Assembly (NCBI RefSeq): GCF_947504105.1 | Contig: NZ_CANNGP010000001.1 | Location: forward strand, 186,001-250,000 | Length of the DNA stretch: 64,000 nt | Origin: an uncultured Tateyamaria sp. | Lineage (GTDB): Bacteria; Pseudomonadota; Alphaproteobacteria; Rhodobacterales; Rhodobacteraceae | Direction of reading: 5' to 3' | Shown here: piece by piece, positions 46,308-57,226 of the stretch | Layout of the letters: each line of letters begins with the position of its first letter | Position numbering within the stretch: the stretch's first letter is position 1 | Program-made: the position numbers and the translations under genes | Notes under the pieces: model-generated | Told to the model about the DNA's origin: nothing | Database searches by the model: none | The model's input: the letters and a program-made list of their open reading frames with translations, nothing else

Positions 46308-47750
46308 ATGACAAAATTTTCTGATCTGAACCTGAATCCCAAGGTGCTGAAAGCCATCGATGAAGCTGGCTATGAAACGCCAACCCCAATTCAGGCAGGT
46401 GCGATTCCCGCCGCCTTGGATGGGCGTGATGTTCTGGGGATCGCCCAGACCGGCACCGGCAAAACCGCCAGCTTCACCCTACCCCTGATCACCGCGCTGG
46501 CCCGTGGCCGCGCCCGCGCTCGGATGCCGCGCAGCCTTGTGCTGTGCCCGACACGCGAACTGGCGGCACAGGTGGCCGAAAACTTTGACACCTACGCCAA
46601 ACATGTGAAGTTGACCAAGGCGCTGCTGATCGGTGGCGTTAGCTTCAAGGAACAGGACCTGCTGATCGACAAGGGTGTCGACGTGCTGATTGCAACCCCC
46701 GGCCGCCTGCTGGACCATTTCGAACGCGGCAAGCTGATCCTGAACGACGTGAAGGTCATGGTCGTGGACGAAGCAGACCGGATGCTGGACATGGGTTTCA
46801 TCCCTGACATCGAACGCATCTTTGGCCTGACGCCTTTTACCCGCCAGACGCTGTTCTTCTCCGCCACCATGGCCCCCGAGATCGAGCGCATCACCAACAC
46901 CTTCCTGTCGAACCCGGAACGTATCGAAGTAGCCCGTCAGGCCACGGCATCCGAGACGATCGAACAGGGCGTTGTCATGTTCAAAGGCTCGCGCAAAGAC
47001 CGTGAGGCATCCGAAAAGCGCAAGGTTCTGCGCGGCCTGATCGATGCCGAAGGCGAAAAGCTGACCAATGCGATCATCTTCTGCAACCGCAAGACAGATG
47101 TGGATATCGTCGCCAAGTCTTTGAAAAAATACAAATATGATACGGCCCCGATCCACGGTGATCTGGATCAGTCACAACGGACCCGCACACTGGATGGCTT
47201 CCGCAACGGTGAGCTGCGTATCCTTGTGGCATCGGACGTGGCGGCCCGTGGCCTTGATGTGCCGTCGGTGAGCCACGTGTTCAACTTCGATGTCCCCGGC
47301 CACCCCGAGGACTATGTTCACCGCATCGGCCGGACCGGCCGCGCCGGGCGGGCGGGCAAGGCGATTACCATATGCGTGCCTCGCGATGAAAAGCAGTTCG
47401 ACGCGGTCGAGAAGCTGATCCAGAAGGAAATCCCGCGCCTCGACAACCCGGTGAAGCCGTCCAAACCTGCGGCAACAGAAAAAACCGACGCAGAAGAAAA
47501 ACCAAAGTCGACACGCAGCCGGTCGTCACGGTCAAAGTCGGAGCCGAAAACCGAAACACCTGTCGAAGCGATAACCGAAACCAAGGCAGAAACGCCGCGC
47601 GAGGACACCACTTCGAAATCGCGCAGCCGCTCATCCTCCAGCCGCAGCCGGTCGTCCCGCGATGATCGTGGTGGCAACAGAGTTGTTGGATTGGGTGATC
47701 ACACGCCCAGTTTCATTGGCCTGAGCTTTGAAGAGCGTATGGCGAGCTGA
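46308..47750 (+). CDS. DEAD/DEAH-box RNA helicase, RhlE-like, with SR-rich tail
   Basis: A 480-residue helicase: Q motif TPTPIQAGAIPAAL, Walker A AQTGTGKT, PTRELAAQV, TPGRLLDH, VDEADRMLDMGF, SAT and HRIGRTGRAG. The last 90 residues are low-complexity, rich in Ser, Arg and Lys with many Glu (e.g. RSSRSKSEPKTE; SRSRSSSSRSRSSRDDRGGN), likely RNA-binding and disordered. ATG at 46308 starts the conserved domain. It ends at a strong terminator. Confidence 0.92.
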   Translation: MTKFSDLNLNPKVLKAIDEAGYETPTPIQAGAIPAALDGRDVLGIAQTGTGKTASFTLPLITALARGRARARMPRSLVLCPTRELAAQVAENFDTYAKHVKLTKALLIGGVSFKEQDLLIDKGVDVLIATPGRLLDHFERGKLILNDVKVMVVDEADRMLDMGFIPDIERIFGLTPFTRQTLFFSATMAPEIERITNTFLSNPERIEVARQATASETIEQGVVMFKGSRKDREASEKRKVLRGLIDAEGEKLTNAIIFCNRKTDVDIVAKSLKKYKYDTAPIHGDLDQSQRTRTLDGFRNGELRILVASDVAARGLDVPSVSHVFNFDVPGHPEDYVHRIGRTGRAGRAGKAITICVPRDEKQFDAVEKLIQKEIPRLDNPVKPSKPAATEKTDAEEKPKSTRSRSSRSKSEPKTETPVEAITETKAETPREDTTSKSRSRSSSSRSRSSRDDRGGNRVVGLGDHTPSFIGLSFEERMAS

Positions 47751-47769
47751 CCATCGCATTCTTATGAAG

Positions 47770-47798
47770 AAAAAGGCGGGCCTTGGCCCGCCTTTTTT
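47770..47798. terminator. bidirectional rho-independent terminator
   Basis: AAAAAGGCGGGCC, TT, GGCCCGCCTTTTTT form a perfect 13-bp GC-rich stem with A-run and T-run on either side, so it can end both the plus-strand helicase transcript and the minus-strand rnj transcript. It is the clearest terminator in the window. Confidence 0.9.
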
Positions 47799-47801
47799 GA
47801 T

Positions 47802-49472
47802 TCAGTGCATACGGCTGATTACAACCGTCACTTCCGGCTTCTTGCCGATCTCGTCCTGTGCCGACTTGCGCACGATCCGCCGCAACGCTTCGGTCAGGCT
47901 ATCATCGTCACGCAAGGTCTTGGCATCTGCCCGTCCCAGAAACTGGCTCAGGTCTTCTTCCAGCACCTCAACCAGCGCGGCCTTGCTGCGACCGGTCTCA
48001 GACAGGCCCATCAGTTCACACCATGGCTCACCCAGCGGTTCATCCTCTTCATCCAGGATCAGCGTGACCAGCACATGCCCGTTCAGCGCCATACGAATGC
48101 GGTCACGCACCACCCCATCCAGTGCACCGATCTGCACAGAGCCATCCAGGTACGTACGACCCGTTTCGATGTATTCCGCAACCTTCGGGGCGTTGCCGCT
48201 CAGGTCAATCATCATACCGTTGACCGCCAGTACACCGGTGCGTCCCTTGCCTTCGGTCAATTTGACATGTTCCCGCAAATGACGGTGTTCACCGTGCATG
48301 GGCACTACGATCTGTGGGTTCACGATGTCCTGCAGGCGTTCAAGATCAGGCCGATTGGCGTGGCCTGACACGTGGTACAGGCCAGACGAGTCATCCACCA
48401 CATCCACGCCCTTTTCAGACAGCTGGTTAATGATGCGGATCACACCACGCTCGTTGCCCGGAATGGTCTTGGATGAAAACAGGAACAGATCGCCCTCTTT
48501 CAGCTCCAACCCCATGTACTTGCCATTCGCCAGTTGGGCCGACGCCGCACGCCGTTCGCCCTGACTGCCGGTGACAAGCAACATCAGGTTTTCACGCGGA
48601 ATGCTCTTGGCATCTTCCGGGCTGACAACCGACGGAAAGTCGGTCAGTACACCCGTTTCAATCGACGCCTCAATCATCCGGCGCATGGCACGCCCCAACA
48701 GAACAATGGATCGCCCTGCCCGTTCACCTGCCTCGGCCAGTGTTTTGACGCGCGCAACGTTCGACGCAAACGTCGTGGCGACCACGATCCCCGAGGTGTG
48801 GCCACGCACCAGCTTTTCGATCTCGGGCCCTACTGAAATCTCGGACCGTCCGGGATGCGGTGAAAAAATGTTGGTCGAGTCACAGACCAGCGCCTTGACC
48901 CCATCCTTGCTAACCTCAGCCCACAGGTCCGGATCAAAAGGCTCTCCGACAACGGGTGTCGGGTCCAGTTTGAAATCACCGGAATGGATCACGCGCCCCT
49001 CGGGGCTGTCGATGATCAGCGCAGCACTTTCGGGGATCGAGTGGGATATTGGCAGAAAACCAACCTTGAACGGTCCCGCCTGCACCCGATCCGGCCACCC
49101 TGCGACCACCTGAACCGCATCCTCCGGATGCCCATGCTCATCCATTTTTCGCCGCGCGATGTTGGCCGTGAACGGCCGTGCATAGATCGGTGCGCCAAGC
49201 TGGCCATAGGTATGCGCAACGGCCCCGATGTGGTCCTCGTGGGCGTGCGTGACAAAGATACCATCGATGCGATCCTTCCGCTCAGCCAACCAGGTGATGT
49301 CGGGCAGGATCAGGTCCACACCGGGCGTGCTGTCCATATCCGGAAAGGTCACGCCCAGATCGACCACGATCAGCCGCTCGGCATCTTCGGGGCCATAGCC
49401 ATAGACATAGGCATTCATGCCAATTTCACCCGCTCCCCCAAGGGGCAGGTAGATTAAACGTTCACTGCTCAT
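47802..49472 (-). CDS. rnj: ribonuclease J
   Basis: A 556-residue metallo-beta-lactamase/beta-CASP nuclease: HAHEDHIGAVAHTYGQLG (HxHxDH), SHSIPESAALIIDSPEG, HSGDFKLDPTP and the beta-CASP block. The C-terminal HVSGHANRPDLERL is RNase J-like. It degrades RNA 5'-3' or internally. It starts 4 bp after coaX on the minus strand and ends the nuo-birA-coaX run. Confidence 0.93.
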   Translation of the reverse strand: MSSERLIYLPLGGAGEIGMNAYVYGYGPEDAERLIVVDLGVTFPDMDSTPGVDLILPDITWLAERKDRIDGIFVTHAHEDHIGAVAHTYGQLGAPIYARPFTANIARRKMDEHGHPEDAVQVVAGWPDRVQAGPFKVGFLPISHSIPESAALIIDSPEGRVIHSGDFKLDPTPVVGEPFDPDLWAEVSKDGVKALVCDSTNIFSPHPGRSEISVGPEIEKLVRGHTSGIVVATTFASNVARVKTLAEAGERAGRSIVLLGRAMRRMIEASIETGVLTDFPSVVSPEDAKSIPRENLMLLVTGSQGERRAASAQLANGKYMGLELKEGDLFLFSSKTIPGNERGVIRIINQLSEKGVDVVDDSSGLYHVSGHANRPDLERLQDIVNPQIVVPMHGEHRHLREHVKLTEGKGRTGVLAVNGMMIDLSGNAPKVAEYIETGRTYLDGSVQIGALDGVVRDRIRMALNGHVLVTLILDEEDEPLGEPWCELMGLSETGRSKAALVEVLEEDLSQFLGRADAKTLRDDDSLTEALRRIVRKSAQDEIGKKPEVTVVISRMH

Positions 49473-49476
49473 TGCT

Positions 49477-50250
49477 TTAGTTGTTTTCCTTGTTAAAGCG
49501 ATGGATGACCGTCAGGCCATGCATCGTCAAATCGTCTTGAAAGTCGTCAAACAGTTTTTCTGTTTGCTGAAACAGGGGGGCCAGCCCCCCTGTCGAGATC
49601 ACGCGCATCTCGCGGGCGCGCTCCGCTTTAATCCGGGCACATATCTCACGAACAAGGCCCACGTAACCCCAAAAGACGCCAGACTGCATACAGGCCACGG
49701 TGTTCGTGCCCACAACGGCCTGCGGCTTGGTAATATCGACATGTGGCAGAGCTGCCGCTGCACTATGTAGGGCCTCAAGGCTCAAGTTCACACCGGGTGC
49801 GATAACCCCACCGACATAGGCACCGTCGGAGGCCACGACGTCAAAGGTGGTCGCGGTCCCAAAATCCACAACGATCAGGTCGCCGCCACAGCGATCATAG
49901 GCACCCGCCGTATTCACCAGACGGTCGGGGCCAATCTGCGTGCCCTCATCCACCCGTGGCTGCGCAGGCAGCAGGCAGTCGGGTTTACCGACCACATAAG
50001 GACGGCAATTGAAATAGCGGTCGCACAGGACGCGCAGGTTAAAGACAACCCGCGGCACTGTAGACGACACAATGACATCCGTGATCTCAACATCCAGCTT
50101 CTGGAACTCCATCAGGGTCGACAACCAGACATAGTATTGATCCGCGGTACGCTGCCACTCGGTCGAGGTGCGCCAGGTGGCAAGGAACTGCGTCCCGTCC
50201 CAGATCGAGAAGACTGTGTTTGTGTTGCCGCAATCGATGGTTAGAAGCAT
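49477..50250 (-). CDS. coaX: type III pantothenate kinase
   Basis: A 257-residue ASKHA-fold kinase that phosphorylates pantothenate, the first step of CoA synthesis. P-loop-like MLLTIDCGNTNTVFSIW, IGPDRLVNTAGA and GGDLIVVDFGTATTFDVV are the CoaX phosphate and adenosine blocks. It lies between birA and rnj, a common arrangement. Confidence 0.94.
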   Translation of the reverse strand: MLLTIDCGNTNTVFSIWDGTQFLATWRTSTEWQRTADQYYVWLSTLMEFQKLDVEITDVIVSSTVPRVVFNLRVLCDRYFNCRPYVVGKPDCLLPAQPRVDEGTQIGPDRLVNTAGAYDRCGGDLIVVDFGTATTFDVVASDGAYVGGVIAPGVNLSLEALHSAAAALPHVDITKPQAVVGTNTVACMQSGVFWGYVGLVREICARIKAERAREMRVISTGGLAPLFQQTEKLFDDFQDDLTMHGLTVIHRFNKENN

Positions 50251-50263
50251 CGTATGCCCCTTT

Positions 50264-51013
50264 TCAGAAATAGACGTCGCCCGCCGGGATGGTGATCCGA
50301 CCCTTGGCCGTCTCTAGAACAAGTTGACCATCGCGGTCCACGTCCATGAAAGTACCGACATGTGTGTCGCGCGTCGTGCGGGCCGTGATAACCTCGCCCA
50401 TTTTGGCCGCATGCGCGCGCCAAGCGGTGCGGATCGGGTCAAACCCATAAGTTCGGAATTGGTCTTCGTAACGCGCGTAGGCAGCCGCTAGCAAGTCCAG
50501 GAAGCTTTCCGGCGAGATATCCGCTCCGAGCGTCGGCTTGAGCGCCACAGGCGGCAGCGCCCCTTCTTCTACCTGAGATGCGTCAGGCGCTGCAGCAAGG
50601 TTTACGCCCACCCCAATTGCCAAATGAGTGACCCGCGCACCACTGCCAACGCTCTCCAGCAGGATACCGGCCACTTTGCCGCCACGCAGTAGCACATCAT
50701 TGGGCCACTTGAGCGCGAACACATCCTCTCGCCCCGTGGCAGCAACGAACGCATCGCGCAGGGCCAGAGACATGACAAAAGACCGCAAGGCAGCCTGCCC
50801 TGGCACCTCGTCCAACGGCGACACCAACGTACCAGCAAAGTTGCCGGCCGGCATCGCCCAAGTCCGACCGCGACGCCCACGCGCTGCAGTTTGCTCCAGC
50901 GCCAAAAGCCACTCCGGTCCCGCCAGATCGGATGCGATACGCGCCGCTTCGCTCAGGGTTGAATCCACCGACGGCAGTACGCGCCGCCCATATCCTGAGG
51001 GCCAAGCGGTCAT
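50264..51013 (-). CDS. birA: biotin--[acetyl-CoA-carboxylase] ligase
   Basis: A 249-residue biotin-protein ligase without the N-terminal DNA-binding domain of E. coli BirA. ARGRRGRTWAMPAGNFAGTL is the biotinyl-AMP loop and LKWPNDVLLRGGKVAGIL the conserved K-W-P-N-D. The start lies 2 bp after repeat copy D, whose AGGGAAG can serve as ribosome site. Confidence 0.93.
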   Translation of the reverse strand: MTAWPSGYGRRVLPSVDSTLSEAARIASDLAGPEWLLALEQTAARGRRGRTWAMPAGNFAGTLVSPLDEVPGQAALRSFVMSLALRDAFVAATGREDVFALKWPNDVLLRGGKVAGILLESVGSGARVTHLAIGVGVNLAAAPDASQVEEGALPPVALKPTLGADISPESFLDLLAAAYARYEDQFRTYGFDPIRTAWRAHAAKMGEVITARTTRDTHVGTFMDVDRDGQLVLETAKGRITIPAGDVYF

Positions 51014-51015
51014 GA

Positions 51016-51052
51016 CTTCCCTGTTTCCAAAAAATCCTCCCCGAAGGGCCGG
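51016..51052 (-). repeat. intergenic repeat family 1, copy D
   Basis: On the minus strand it reads CCGGCCCTTCGGGGAGGAT, then TTTTTGGAAACAGGGAAG. It has the GC hairpin (CCC-TTC-GGGG), T-run and purine-rich GAAG tail in the same order as copies A-C. It lies between nuoN and birA; its tail sits where the birA ribosome-binding site should be. Confidence 0.5.
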
Positions 51053-51067
51053 TGTGTCAAAGGCGCC

Positions 51068-52504
51068 CTAGTTCACCAAGGTCAGCGCAGCGGCCACCGC
51101 AGCCCCTTCAACGCCAAACATATTGATGATCCCGAGCACCATAACAGCAGCCGACCCCATCAGCATCGCCCAAAGGATCGGGGATTTGCCGCCGTTCAGA
51201 CGCTCTTCGTCCGCTTCTCCAAAGTACATGTAGAAGACGATGCGCAGGTAATAGTAGGCACCAATCACTGACGCGATCACCCCCGCAACGGCCAGCCATG
51301 CCAGCCCACCTTCATAGGCCGCACGCAGGACGTAGAGTTTGCCAAAGAAGCCAAGCATGGGTGGGACACCAGCAAGCGAGAACAGCAGAACCAGCATCGC
51401 CAACGCCTTGCCAGGCTCACGCTTGGAATACATTTTGAGCGAGTCGATCTCGACCACAGGCTGGCCGTCCTTCTCCATCATCAGGATGAAGGCAAAGGTG
51501 CCCACGTTCATCGTCACGTAGATTGCCATGTAGACCAGCATCGCCTGCACACCCAGCACGGTGCCCGCCGCCAACCCCATGAGGGCATAGCCCATATGGG
51601 CAATGGACGAGAAGGCCATCAGCCGCTTGATATTGGTCTGGCCGATAGCGGCAAAGGCCCCAAGGAACATAGACAGCACAGACAACAGCGCCATCACCTG
51701 CTGCCAATCGGCCACCGCGCCGCCAAAGGCGTCATGCATCACCCGGGCAAACAACGCCATGGCTGTCATCTTGGGAGCCGTTGCAAAGAACGCTGTAACC
51801 GGTGTGGGCGATCCCTCGTAAACGTCCGGTGTCCACATGTGGAAGGGCACAGCTGAGACCTTGAACGCGAAACCCGCCATCAGGAAGACGAGACCAAAGA
51901 GCAGGCCAAGCGACACGCCTTCCTCCGCCACCTGCACGATGCCCGAGAACAGCGTGGTGCCCGCATAGCCATAGACCAGCGATGCACCGTAGAGCAGCAA
52001 ACCCGACGATAACGCACCGAGCACAAAATACTTTAGACCTGCCTCGGTCGACTTCACGCTGTCGCGGCGCAACGAAGCCACAACGTAGAGCGCAAGAGAC
52101 TGAAGCTCGAGGCCCATGTAGAGCGCCATCAGGTCACCTGCCGATACCATGGTCATCATGCCGACCACAGCAAGCACCACCAGCATCGGGTATTCAAAGC
52201 GCAGCAACCCGCGCTGCGACATGTAACCTTCGCTCATCAACAGGACTGCGGCGGCGGACACAAGAATCGTGACCTTGGCAAAGCGCGAGAACGCGTCATC
52301 AACGAACATGCCGCCAAAGGCGACATTCGTCCCCTCGCCCGCAAACCCGATCCAAGCCGCAACGGCCAGGAACACGGTTGATGTCGCCCAAAGCAAGGGC
52401 GACGCGAGGCCATCCTTGGACGTGTAAACCGCCCCGATGAGACCCAGCATGGCAAAGACGCTCAGCAGGATCTCGGGCAGGATGATGGTCAGATCAGCAG
52501 ACAT
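51068..52504 (-). CDS. nuoN: NADH-quinone oxidoreductase subunit N
   Basis: A 478-residue antiporter-like membrane subunit with about 14 hydrophobic segments; [20 protein letters not shown] and [15 protein letters not shown] are conserved features. It forms part of the proton-pumping arm of complex I. It is the last nuo gene, before birA. Confidence 0.95.
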   Translation of the reverse strand: MSADLTIILPEILLSVFAMLGLIGAVYTSKDGLASPLLWATSTVFLAVAAWIGFAGEGTNVAFGGMFVDDAFSRFAKVTILVSAAAVLLMSEGYMSQRGLLRFEYPMLVVLAVVGMMTMVSAGDLMALYMGLELQSLALYVVASLRRDSVKSTEAGLKYFVLGALSSGLLLYGASLVYGYAGTTLFSGIVQVAEEGVSLGLLFGLVFLMAGFAFKVSAVPFHMWTPDVYEGSPTPVTAFFATAPKMTAMALFARVMHDAFGGAVADWQQVMALLSVLSMFLGAFAAIGQTNIKRLMAFSSIAHMGYALMGLAAGTVLGVQAMLVYMAIYVTMNVGTFAFILMMEKDGQPVVEIDSLKMYSKREPGKALAMLVLLFSLAGVPPMLGFFGKLYVLRAAYEGGLAWLAVAGVIASVIGAYYYLRIVFYMYFGEADEERLNGGKSPILWAMLMGSAAVMVLGIINMFGVEGAAVAAALTLVN

Positions 52505-52552
52505 ATAAACGTCCTCAAGTAACGTTGTGGTAGGACATGAAAGAACGTGTCC

Positions 52553-54094
52553 TTAGTTTTCGGCGAACTGCGTCGCAGCTTCCGCCGCGGCCAGTGCCGT
52601 ATCGTATTGGGTCACAAGGGCAGCCACCGACGGCCCGATGATGTCGAGGATCAGCGCCGGATACACACCTAGCAGGATCGTCATCACCACCAGCGGCGCA
52701 AAGATCGCTCGCTCTCGGCGGCTCATGTCGGTGATCGACTTCAGGCTTTCCTTGATCAGGTCACCCATAACCACCCGGCGATAAAGCCACAGGGCATAAG
52801 CGGCCGAGAAGATCACACCGGTCGTCGCCACAGCCGCGACCCAGGTGTTGACCTGGAACACCGCCATCAGGGTCAGGAACTCTCCGACAAAGCCCGATGT
52901 GCCCGGCAGGCCCACATTGGCCATCGTGAACAGCATGAAGATCAGCGCGTAAGCGGGCATGCGGTTCACCAGACCGCCATAGGCATCAATCTCGCGGGTG
53001 TGCATCCGGTCATAGATCACGCCGACGCAGAGGAAGAGCGCGCCTGAGATGAACCCGTGAGACAACATCTGGAAAATCGCACCGTCTAGCCCCTGCTGGT
53101 TCGCAGCAAAGATACCCATCGTCACAAAACCCATGTGGGCCACCGACGAATAGGCAATCAGCTTCTTCATGTCTTCCTGCACCAGCGCCACGAGCGAGGT
53201 GTAGACAATTGCAATGGCCGACATCCACAGGACCAGCGGGGCCATCACGTCCGATCCAACCGGGAACATGCCGATCGAGAAACGAATAAACCCGTAGCCA
53301 CCAAGCTTCAGCAGGATGGCGGCCAGCACGACAGACCCGGCCGTTGGGGCCTGAACGTGCGCATCTGGCAACCACGTATGCACCGGCCACATCGGCATCT
53401 TGACCGCAAAGCTGGCGAAGAAGGCCAGGAACAGAAGCGTCTGCATCCCGCCGACAATCTGAATGCCCAGCAGGCTGAACGTCTCGGTCCCGAACTGGTG
53501 GTTCAACAGCATCTCGACATCCGTGGTGCCCGCATCGGCATACATCCCGACCATCGCCACCAGCATCAGCACCGAGCCAAGGAAGGTGTAGAGGAAGAAC
53601 TTGAAGCTCGCGTAGATACGGTTCGCCCCGCCCCAGATCCCGATGATCAGGAACATCGGGATCAGGCCCGCTTCGAAGAATAGATAGAACAGCACCAGGT
53701 CCAGCGCCATGAACACACCCAACATGAGCGTTTCCAGAAGTAGGAAGGCAATCATGTATTCCTTGACCCGGTCCGTCACGGACCAAGACGCGGCAATGAC
53801 CAAAGGCATGATAAACGTCGTCAGCATCACGAACAGAACGCTGATGCCATCGACCCCCATCTTGTAGGTCAGGCCCATGATCCATGTGCCTTCTTCCACG
53901 AACTGGAAGCCGGTGTCATTGGGGTCAAACTCAAACAGGATGAACAGCGACGCGATGAAGGTGATCACCGTCGTAGCCATGGCCACCCATTTGGCATTGC
54001 GCTGTGCCGCCTCATCCTCGCCGCGTAGGAAAACAGCCAAGATCAGGGCCGCTAGCGCGGGCATGAACGTGGTGATGGAAAGGATATTGTCCAT
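52553..54094 (-). CDS. nuoM: NADH-quinone oxidoreductase subunit M
   Basis: A 513-residue antiporter-like subunit. Conserved [28 protein letters not shown] and [20 protein letters not shown] are present, along with [15 protein letters not shown]. About 14 membrane helices. It follows a 72-residue membrane protein and precedes nuoN. Confidence 0.95.
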   Translation of the reverse strand: MDNILSITTFMPALAALILAVFLRGEDEAAQRNAKWVAMATTVITFIASLFILFEFDPNDTGFQFVEEGTWIMGLTYKMGVDGISVLFVMLTTFIMPLVIAASWSVTDRVKEYMIAFLLLETLMLGVFMALDLVLFYLFFEAGLIPMFLIIGIWGGANRIYASFKFFLYTFLGSVLMLVAMVGMYADAGTTDVEMLLNHQFGTETFSLLGIQIVGGMQTLLFLAFFASFAVKMPMWPVHTWLPDAHVQAPTAGSVVLAAILLKLGGYGFIRFSIGMFPVGSDVMAPLVLWMSAIAIVYTSLVALVQEDMKKLIAYSSVAHMGFVTMGIFAANQQGLDGAIFQMLSHGFISGALFLCVGVIYDRMHTREIDAYGGLVNRMPAYALIFMLFTMANVGLPGTSGFVGEFLTLMAVFQVNTWVAAVATTGVIFSAAYALWLYRRVVMGDLIKESLKSITDMSRRERAIFAPLVVMTILLGVYPALILDIIGPSVAALVTQYDTALAAAEAATQFAEN

Positions 54095-54097
54095 GTG

Positions 54098-54316
54098 TCA
54101 GTTCCAGAACTGCGTAAGAAAGGAGAGCGCGATAAACAACGCGAAAAGGGCCAGACCTGCGGTTGGCCCAAAGGCCGCCATGCCAACGAGGGTCGCACCA
54201 ATCGCGCCGGCGACGACGCCACCCTTGGCAAAGCGCCGAAGCTCGGGACGGTCATCGCGCATATACATCATGCCCGCGAACATCATGCCGAGTGAGATAA
54301 GTCCCAACAGCGGCAT
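54098..54316 (-). CDS. small membrane protein between nuoL and nuoM
   Basis: A 72-residue protein with two or three hydrophobic segments (LLGLISLGMMFAGMMYM; VVAGAIGATLVGMAAFGP; GLALFALFIALSFLTQ). ATG at 54316 overlaps the nuoL stop as TGATG with a GGGGGTGG site upstream, so it is translated with nuoL. No family is recognised; it may be an assembly or accessory subunit of complex I. Confidence 0.65.
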   Translation of the reverse strand: MPLLGLISLGMMFAGMMYMRDDRPELRRFAKGGVVAGAIGATLVGMAAFGPTAGLALFALFIALSFLTQFWN

Positions 54317-56424
54317 CAGTTGCCACCCCCGCTGAGTGTCATCCATGTAACCAGAACCGCGATCCCGATCACCATGGCGAAGGCATAGGTAAAGATGTAG
54401 CCGGACTGCGCGCGGCCCGCGAGGCGGGTAAAGAAGGGCACGATGCCCATCGACACGCCGTTGATGGTCCCGTCAATGACGTTGCCGTCCCCCTTCTTCC
54501 ACAGCTTCTTACCGATCCACATGGCGGGCTGCACGAAGATGAAGTCGTAAAGCTCGTCAAAGTACCACTTGTTCTTGAGGAACAGGTAGAGAGGGCGCTG
54601 GTTCTCGGCCAACCGCTTCGGCAGTTCGGGGTTCTTGATGTAGAACCAATAGGCCATCAAGAAGCCGATCAGCATCGCTGCGAAGGGCGAGGTTTTCACC
54701 CAGTACGGCACCTTGTGGGCGTCATCCAGAACAGTGTTGTCCTCGCCGATATAGATGGCACCCTCCCCCGGCTCGCCCGCAAACATGTAGTGATGTTCTT
54801 CCTTGGCCTTGCCGTGGTCGTCACCGTGATCATCCGCTTTCGCTTCGCCATGATCGTCCCCGTGACTCTCTTCCGCATAAGGAATGCCATAGAACTTGGC
54901 GACCTGATCGGTGTGACCAAAGAACGACCCATACCAAACCATCCCGGCAAAGATCGCACCGATGCTCAGAACCCCCAAGGGAACGATCATCGTCATGGGA
55001 CTTTCATGGGCGTGGTCATGGGTGTGCTTGTCGCCGCGCGCCTCGCCGTAGAAGGTCAGGAACATCAGGCGCCAAGAATAGAAGCTGGTAAACAGCGCCG
55101 CGATAACCAAAGCCCAGAAGCTGAAGCCGGTGCCTGCGGCATAGGCGCTTTCCACAATCGCGTCTTTGGATTGGAACCCCGCAAAACCAATCGGAATTTC
55201 ACCCAGCGTGAAAATCCAGACGGGAATGCCAACACCAGTGATCGCCAGCGTGCCAATCATCATCGCCCAGAACGTGTAGGGAATTTTCTTCCGCAGGTTG
55301 CCGTAGTTCATCATATCCTGCTCGTGGTGCATCGCATGGATGACCGAGCCTGCGCCAAGGAACAACATCGCCTTGAAGAACGCGTGCGTCAGCAGGTGGA
55401 ACATGGCCGCCGAATACATGCCAACGCCAGCCGCAACGAACATGTAGCCCAGCTGCGAGCACGTCGAGTAGGCAATGACGCGTTTGATGTCGGTCTGCAC
55501 CAGACCCACGGTCGCGGCAAAGAACGCGGTGGCCGCGCCGAGGAAGGTGACAAACGCCATCGCCTCAGGTGCGAACTCCATCAGCGGCGACATCCGGCAC
55601 ACAACGAACACACCCGCCGTCACCATGGTCGCGGCGTGGATCAATGCCGACACAGGCGTCGGGCCTTCCATCGCGTCCGGCAACCAAGTGTGCAGGAACA
55701 GTTGCGCCGACTTGCCCATGGCCCCGATGAACAACAGGAAGGCGATCAGATTCGCCGCGTTCCACTCGCTCCACAGGAAGGTCAGCTGCGTTTGCGCCAG
55801 CTCGGGTGCTGCCGCAAAGGTGTCGTCGAACTTGATTGAGTCGGTGAGGAAAAACAGCGCGAAAATACCCAAGGCAAAACCAAAGTCCCCCACGCGGTTT
55901 ACCACAAACGCCTTGATGGCGGCCGCATTGGCCGACGGCTTGCGATAGTAGAAACCGATCAACAGGTACGAGGCGACGCCCACGCCTTCCCAACCAAAGA
56001 ACATCTGCACAAGGTTGTCTGCTGTCACCAGCATCAACATCGCGAAGGTGAAGAACGACAGGTAAGCAAAAAAGCGCGGTTTGTAGCTTTCGCCTTCTTT
56101 CCACTGCGGGTCGTGGTCCATGTAGCCAAAGCTGTAAAGGTGGACGAGCGACGAGACCGTGGTGATCACGATCAGCATGATCACCGTCAAACGGTCAAGC
56201 CGGATGGACCAGTCGGTGCTGAGCGATCCACTTTCGATAAAGCGCAGGATCTGGATCTGCTCGGTCGTGCCGTCAAAGGTCAGGAACACGATCCAGGACA
56301 GAACAGCCGACAGGAACAGCAGGCCGGTGGCGATCCACATGGCAGCGGTTTCGCCAAAGATACGCCAACCGAACCCGCACAGCAGCGCGCCAACCAGAGG
56401 GGCAAAGAGGATGATGGTTTCCAT
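54316..56424 (-). CDS. nuoL: NADH-quinone oxidoreductase subunit L, with His/Asp-rich loops
   Basis: A 702-residue distal antiporter subunit with about 16 membrane helices. [53 protein letters not shown] and [17 protein letters not shown] are diagnostic. Two His/Asp-rich stretches, near residues 465-475 (HTHDHAHES) and 515-548 ([10 protein letters not shown]...), lie in hydrophilic loops and are not in E. coli NuoL. They might bind metal. Confidence 0.95.
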   Translation of the reverse strand: METIILFAPLVGALLCGFGWRIFGETAAMWIATGLLFLSAVLSWIVFLTFDGTTEQIQILRFIESGSLSTDWSIRLDRLTVIMLIVITTVSSLVHLYSFGYMDHDPQWKEGESYKPRFFAYLSFFTFAMLMLVTADNLVQMFFGWEGVGVASYLLIGFYYRKPSANAAAIKAFVVNRVGDFGFALGIFALFFLTDSIKFDDTFAAAPELAQTQLTFLWSEWNAANLIAFLLFIGAMGKSAQLFLHTWLPDAMEGPTPVSALIHAATMVTAGVFVVCRMSPLMEFAPEAMAFVTFLGAATAFFAATVGLVQTDIKRVIAYSTCSQLGYMFVAAGVGMYSAAMFHLLTHAFFKAMLFLGAGSVIHAMHHEQDMMNYGNLRKKIPYTFWAMMIGTLAITGVGIPVWIFTLGEIPIGFAGFQSKDAIVESAYAAGTGFSFWALVIAALFTSFYSWRLMFLTFYGEARGDKHTHDHAHESPMTMIVPLGVLSIGAIFAGMVWYGSFFGHTDQVAKFYGIPYAEESHGDDHGEAKADDHGDDHGKAKEEHHYMFAGEPGEGAIYIGEDNTVLDDAHKVPYWVKTSPFAAMLIGFLMAYWFYIKNPELPKRLAENQRPLYLFLKNKWYFDELYDFIFVQPAMWIGKKLWKKGDGNVIDGTINGVSMGIVPFFTRLAGRAQSGYIFTYAFAMVIGIAVLVTWMTLSGGGN

Positions 56425-56430
56425 GTGCTC

Positions 56431-56871
56431 TTAGCCTTTCAAACACTCAAGGACTTCAAGGGGCGCCTCGGCAACCGTAGTTTCAAAGCCTTGCTTCTTC
56501 ATTTCTTTTGCGAAACGCCGAAGCGTCAGGCGGGGGTATTGTTCGATGGCTCGATCCACGGCTTCACTGAGCGTATCGATACCGCGATATGTACCGGGTA
56601 CTGTTGCCGCCACGACTTTGCCGCGCCGTTTATCGACGAGCACGTATTGCTGCTTCAGGACGTCCGCAGTGTCGTATGACTCAGTCAAGACCATTTCTCG
56701 CGATCTTCCGAACTGCCCGTAGCCAGTTCCCACAAACGTTTCATCAGAAAGAGTGCATCCTAGAGCGTAGTCTACGTGGATATCGAAAGGTTCGATTTCG
56801 GGAGTTTGGAGGTTGCTCGCATGACCCATGCCACCCCAAAACGCCAACATAATCACAACAAAGCGAATCAT
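56431..56871 (-). CDS. secreted protein between nuoK and nuoL
   Basis: A 146-residue protein with a signal peptide (MIRFVVIMLAFWGGMGHAS). The mature part has two Cys (in YALGCTLSD and LEVLECLKG) and a helical C-terminus (TLRRFAKEMKKQGFETTVAE). GC is lower than in the adjoining nuo genes. It begins 3 bp after nuoK. No family is recognised. Confidence 0.65.
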   Translation of the reverse strand: MIRFVVIMLAFWGGMGHASNLQTPEIEPFDIHVDYALGCTLSDETFVGTGYGQFGRSREMVLTESYDTADVLKQQYVLVDKRRGKVVAATVPGTYRGIDTLSEAVDRAIEQYPRLTLRRFAKEMKKQGFETTVAEAPLEVLECLKG

Positions 56872-56874
56872 TTC

Positions 56875-57180
56875 TCAGCCCTTCATCACGTTGACGTCTT
56901 CGACGGCGATGGTGCCGCGGTTGCGGAAGAAACAGACAAGTATCGCAAGACCAATGGCCGCCTCAGCAGCAGCAACAGTCAGCACGAACAGGGTGAACAC
57001 CTGCCCCACGAGGTCATCCAGGAACGACGAGAACGCCACAAGGTTGATATTCACCGCCAGCAGCATCAATTCGATGCTCATCAGCAGGATGATTACGTTC
57101 TTGCGGTTCAGGAAAAGCCCGAAGATGCCGATGACGAACAGCGTCGCCGCGACGGTCAGGTAATGCTCAAGTCCTATCAT
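56875..57180 (-). CDS. nuoK: NADH-quinone oxidoreductase subunit K
   Basis: A 101-residue three-helix membrane subunit; [20 protein letters not shown] carries the key Glu, and [17 protein letters not shown] the second. It fits NuoK exactly in length. Confidence 0.95.
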   Translation of the reverse strand: MIGLEHYLTVAATLFVIGIFGLFLNRKNVIILLMSIELMLLAVNINLVAFSSFLDDLVGQVFTLFVLTVAAAEAAIGLAILVCFFRNRGTIAVEDVNVMKG

Positions 57181-57226
57181 ATCGTCCCTCCGGGGTCGTG
57201 TCCCCGCTTATCGTCTGTTGCTGGGC

